From assembly GCA_964458485.1 (NCBI GenBank), contig CAYWJA010000033.1:1-17293 (forward strand): 17,293 nt of DNA. The letters are read 5' to 3'. The position numbers and the translations under genes are program-made. The notes beneath the pieces are model-generated. The model saw only the letters and a list, made by a program, of their open reading frames with translations. It had not been told where the DNA came from and ran no database searches. Positions 15,477-17,293 of the stretch are shown in pieces; position 1 is the first letter of the stretch; the number at the start of each line of letters is the position of its first letter. The stretch comes from CAYWJA01 sp964458485. Its GTDB lineage: Bacteria > Patescibacteriota > Gracilibacteria > UM-FILTER-43-11.

Positions 15477-16738
15477 TCACCCCGATTATATCATCAGCAC
15501 TAATTTTATTAATCAGTATATCCATTATATCTGGAGGACTGTTTTTTATTAATAATGCAAATGCGTCCAAGGTCCAAAAAGTTACCACATCCGGATCAAC
15601 AATTACCTATCTATACGATGAAAGTGGTAATAGAATTATGAAAAATGAAGGTGGAAAAAAAACGTATTATGTAAATGACTATTATGAAGAAGACAGTGAT
15701 GGGAAGGCGAAAAAATATATTTATGCGAATGGAGTAAAGGTTGCCACAATTGGGTCCTCCACTGGGTCTTCAATTGGGTCCTCAACGGCATTCAATCATG
15801 CGGATCATCTTGGTGGAAGTAATATTTCTACTGATTCTTCAGGAAAGGTTGTTGAAGTCAACGACTACTATCCATTTGGATCATCAAGAATTGAAGAAAA
15901 AGCTAAAAATTATACAAACAATTACCTTTATACAGGCAAAGAACTGGATAAAAACACAAATTTGTACTATTATGGAGCCAGATATTATGATCCTTTAATT
16001 GGCAGGTTTACATCAGTTGACCCCTGGCAAGGCGATTTGGCAAACCCACAAACTTTGAATAAATACAGTTATGTTTATAACAACCCAATGAAGTACGTAG
16101 ATCCGAATGGGATGTGGGGTATCGCCCCTGTACTTGGGGGTGCTTCGCATCAAGCTATAACAAATATGGGGATTAATAGTTCGAAGTATGAAATAGGGAC
16201 AGCGGATAGGGCCCTATTAACATATGCTGCTTCATTCTGGGCGGATGTAGGTGTTTATATGAAAAATAAAATTCCATATTTATCTGGAGAATCAAAAAAG
16301 GCACACCATCATTCAACTAGCTCAGGGCAATCTATGACAGCGCTACAGATCAAAACAGCAATGATAGAAGATGCCCATAAATGGTATACCAGTGGTAGTA
16401 AATTGGATTTCGGGAGGCTATTGCACATGGTCCAGGATTCATATTCCCCAGGTCATGTAGCCAGAGATAATGAAGGAAATATTAAAGCATTTTTGGATGC
16501 CAGTAAGCAACAGTATTGGGATTACCACAGAGAAAATGATAACTATTTAGATGCTAACAATAAAATAAAACCAGAAGCAAAAGAGGCTGGATCTGCAACA
16601 GCAAAATTAATTGATTATTATTATGATAATGCAGAATGGGAAAAAGTAAAAACTTATCTTGATACTGAAGTTTTTAAAGGAGTTGATAAAAATACTAAAG
16701 TTGGAATACCAAAGCTAGAATCATCAGACAATAATTAA
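15452..16738 (+). CDS. Exported mini-Rhs/YD-repeat toxin with zinc phospholipase C-like C-terminal domain
   Basis: The protein has 428 residues, far shorter than classical Rhs proteins (over 1000). A Sec-type signal or anchor helix spans about 8-38, with NNANA as a possible cleavage site. YD-repeat strands (YLYDESGNRI, HADHLGGSNI) lead to the conserved core end: YYYGARYYDPLIGRF (172-186), DPWQG (D190) and NNPMKYVDPNGM (210-221), whose two Asp residues belong to the autoproteolytic site. The variable C-terminal domain starts with Trp222 and GGASHQAI (His233). Asp265, a HHH cluster (285-287), HMVQDSYSPGH (His325, Asp329, His335) and HREND (His359, Asp363) follow. These mirror the zinc ligands of bacterial phospholipase C: Trp1, His, Asp, His, H-x3-D-x5-H, H-x3-E/D. 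It probably cleaves phospholipids of rivals or hosts; an S1/P1-nuclease-like activity of the same fold is the alternative. Confidence 0.8.
   Translation: MKSTYKKVVTPIISSALILLISISIISGGLFFINNANASKVQKVTTSGSTITYLYDESGNRIMKNEGGKKTYYVNDYYEEDSDGKAKKYIYANGVKVATIGSSTGSSIGSSTAFNHADHLGGSNISTDSSGKVVEVNDYYPFGSSRIEEKAKNYTNNYLYTGKELDKNTNLYYYGARYYDPLIGRFTSVDPWQGDLANPQTLNKYSYVYNNPMKYVDPNGMWGIAPVLGGASHQAITNMGINSSKYEIGTADRALLTYAASFWADVGVYMKNKIPYLSGESKKAHHHSTSSGQSMTALQIKTAMIEDAHKWYTSGSKLDFGRLLHMVQDSYSPGHVARDNEGNIKAFLDASKQQYWDYHRENDNYLDANNKIKPEAKEAGSATAKLIDYYYDNAEWEKVKTYLDTEVFKGVDKNTKVGIPKLESSDNN
15752..15787 (+). repeat. Three 12-bp tandem units in the rhs gene
   Basis: GGGTCCTCCACT, GGGTCTTCAATT and GGGTCCTCAACG run head to tail and encode three Gly-Ser-Ser-Thr/Ile units (residues 101-112). 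The unit length keeps the frame, so copy changes would only lengthen a flexible linker. Confidence 0.7.
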
Positions 16739-16752
16739 CCACAATTAATCTA

Positions 16753-17220
16753 ATGAAAAAAATACATATATTTTTGCTTTCAATAGTCTATGCAGCTTTA
16801 ATGGGAATACCCAACTTTATTGCCATAGCCATTGATCACCAGTATGTAACTGTGGCTTTGAGTTTTTTAGCTAGCCCTATTGATTTCATTATTCTTAAGC
16901 TTTTCCATTCATTTAATTTCGAAATCTTACTAATGGCTTATTCATTTATAGCTATGTTTATTCCATTGTTTTGGCCTATAGTTATTTTGATATTACTTTC
17001 TATTAAAAGGAAGTGCATACAATACGGAATATTAATATTTATTTACATATTCACTGGAATCTTAATATTATCAAATATACTAAGTCATCCTGGGGGTATT
17101 TTTGATGCCACATGGGTATCTTCAATTTATTTGGAAATATTTGGAATTATCCTATTTATATTAGGTCAAATAGGAATATTTTATGTATTAAAACTGAAAA
17201 ATAAAGGTCGTTTGAAATAA
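16753..17220 (+). CDS. Small polytopic membrane protein, candidate immunity protein for the Rhs toxin
   Basis: The protein has 155 residues and is strongly hydrophobic, with about four to five predicted membrane segments (roughly 5-26, 33-50, 57-83, 91-111 and 122-147). A basic loop lies at 84-88 (SIKRK) and a lysine-rich C-terminus at 147-155. I recognise no enzymatic motif or named family. It starts 14 bases after the toxin stop codon on the same strand, with no promoter visible between, so it is probably co-transcribed. Rhs toxins are normally followed by their cognate immunity gene, and an integral membrane protein would fit a toxin that attacks membrane phospholipids. That role rests on position and topology only. 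Confidence 0.65.
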   Translation: MKKIHIFLLSIVYAALMGIPNFIAIAIDHQYVTVALSFLASPIDFIILKLFHSFNFEILLMAYSFIAMFIPLFWPIVILILLSIKRKCIQYGILIFIYIFTGILILSNILSHPGGIFDATWVSSIYLEIFGIILFILGQIGIFYVLKLKNKGRLK

Positions 17221-17250
17221 ATCTACATCGCCACCCCGCAAACACATAAA

Positions 17251-17272
17251 CACAAAAACAAAAAACTTTGTG
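17251..17272 (+). terminator. Weak hairpin after the candidate immunity gene
   Basis: CACAAA (17251-17256) can pair with TTTGTG (17267-17272) around a 10-base loop, followed by an A+T-rich stretch without a clean T run. The position 30 bases after the stop codon is right for a terminator, but the stem is short. Confidence 0.3.
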
Positions 17273-17293
17273 CTATTTAATTTAAACTTTAAT

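Overview
The window looks like bacterial accessory DNA from an uncultured lineage. A candidate-phyla-radiation (Patescibacteria) bacterium is a reasonable guess, at modest confidence. The support is a type IV pilin-like leader with the lysine/asparagine-rich LKSKIKN pre-sequence common in that group, large cell-surface proteins, very tight gene packing, A+T-rich DNA, and the standard code. No rRNA, tRNA, CRISPR array or transposase is visible. None of the starts I examined has a convincing Shine-Dalgarno sequence.

Layout. (1) 1-816: the 3' end of a strikingly G+C-rich gene for a secreted Ig-like/EGF-like protein. It is closed by a strong hairpin (841-876) that also serves the convergent gene. 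(2) 899-4207, minus strand: a 1102-residue pseudopilin-leader protein with a FecR domain, an Ig-like repeat body and a Cys-rich tail; a 7-bp tandem repeat lies just after its start codon. (3) 4283-7402, minus strand: a glycan operon running PIG-L deacetylase, GT2 glycosyltransferase, GT-B glycosyltransferase, with a recognisable promoter in the divergent gap. (4) 7480-9096, plus strand: a short SelO-like pseudokinase (predicted AMPylase fold) followed by a GNAT acetyltransferase. (5) 9079-11281, minus strand: a three-gene block of RlmN/Cfr-family radical SAM methyltransferase, HAM1-like NTP pyrophosphatase and PP-loop ATPase. (6) 11260-15279, plus strand: a translationally coupled operon of a 5'-truncated DegT aminotransferase, a full-length DegT aminotransferase and two radical SAM enzymes with SPASM/twitch-like C-termini. 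(7) 15280-17220, plus strand: a regulated toxin locus with an exported mini-Rhs protein carrying a zinc-phospholipase-C-like C-terminal domain, then a small polytopic membrane protein that may be its immunity partner.

Regions 3-6 together hold enzymes typical of amino-sugar or aminocyclitol glycoside assembly: two aminotransferases, two radical SAM enzymes, two glycosyltransferases, a de-N-acetylase and an N-acetyltransferase. Alongside them are nucleotide-handling enzymes, a SelO-like protein and an rRNA-methyltransferase homologue. They could make a surface glycan or a small secreted glycoside; the sequence alone does not decide this. The junction at about 11282 is abnormal: the DegT gene has lost roughly its first 130 codons exactly where the rlmN-like gene begins on the other strand, which points to a rearrangement or an assembly join.

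The strongest mechanistic observation is in the Rhs protein. Its core ends in the autoproteolysis signature DPNGM and is followed at once by Trp and a set of residues matching the zinc ligands of bacterial phospholipase C. In that family the mature N-terminal Trp is itself a zinc ligand, so core self-cleavage could be what activates the toxin.
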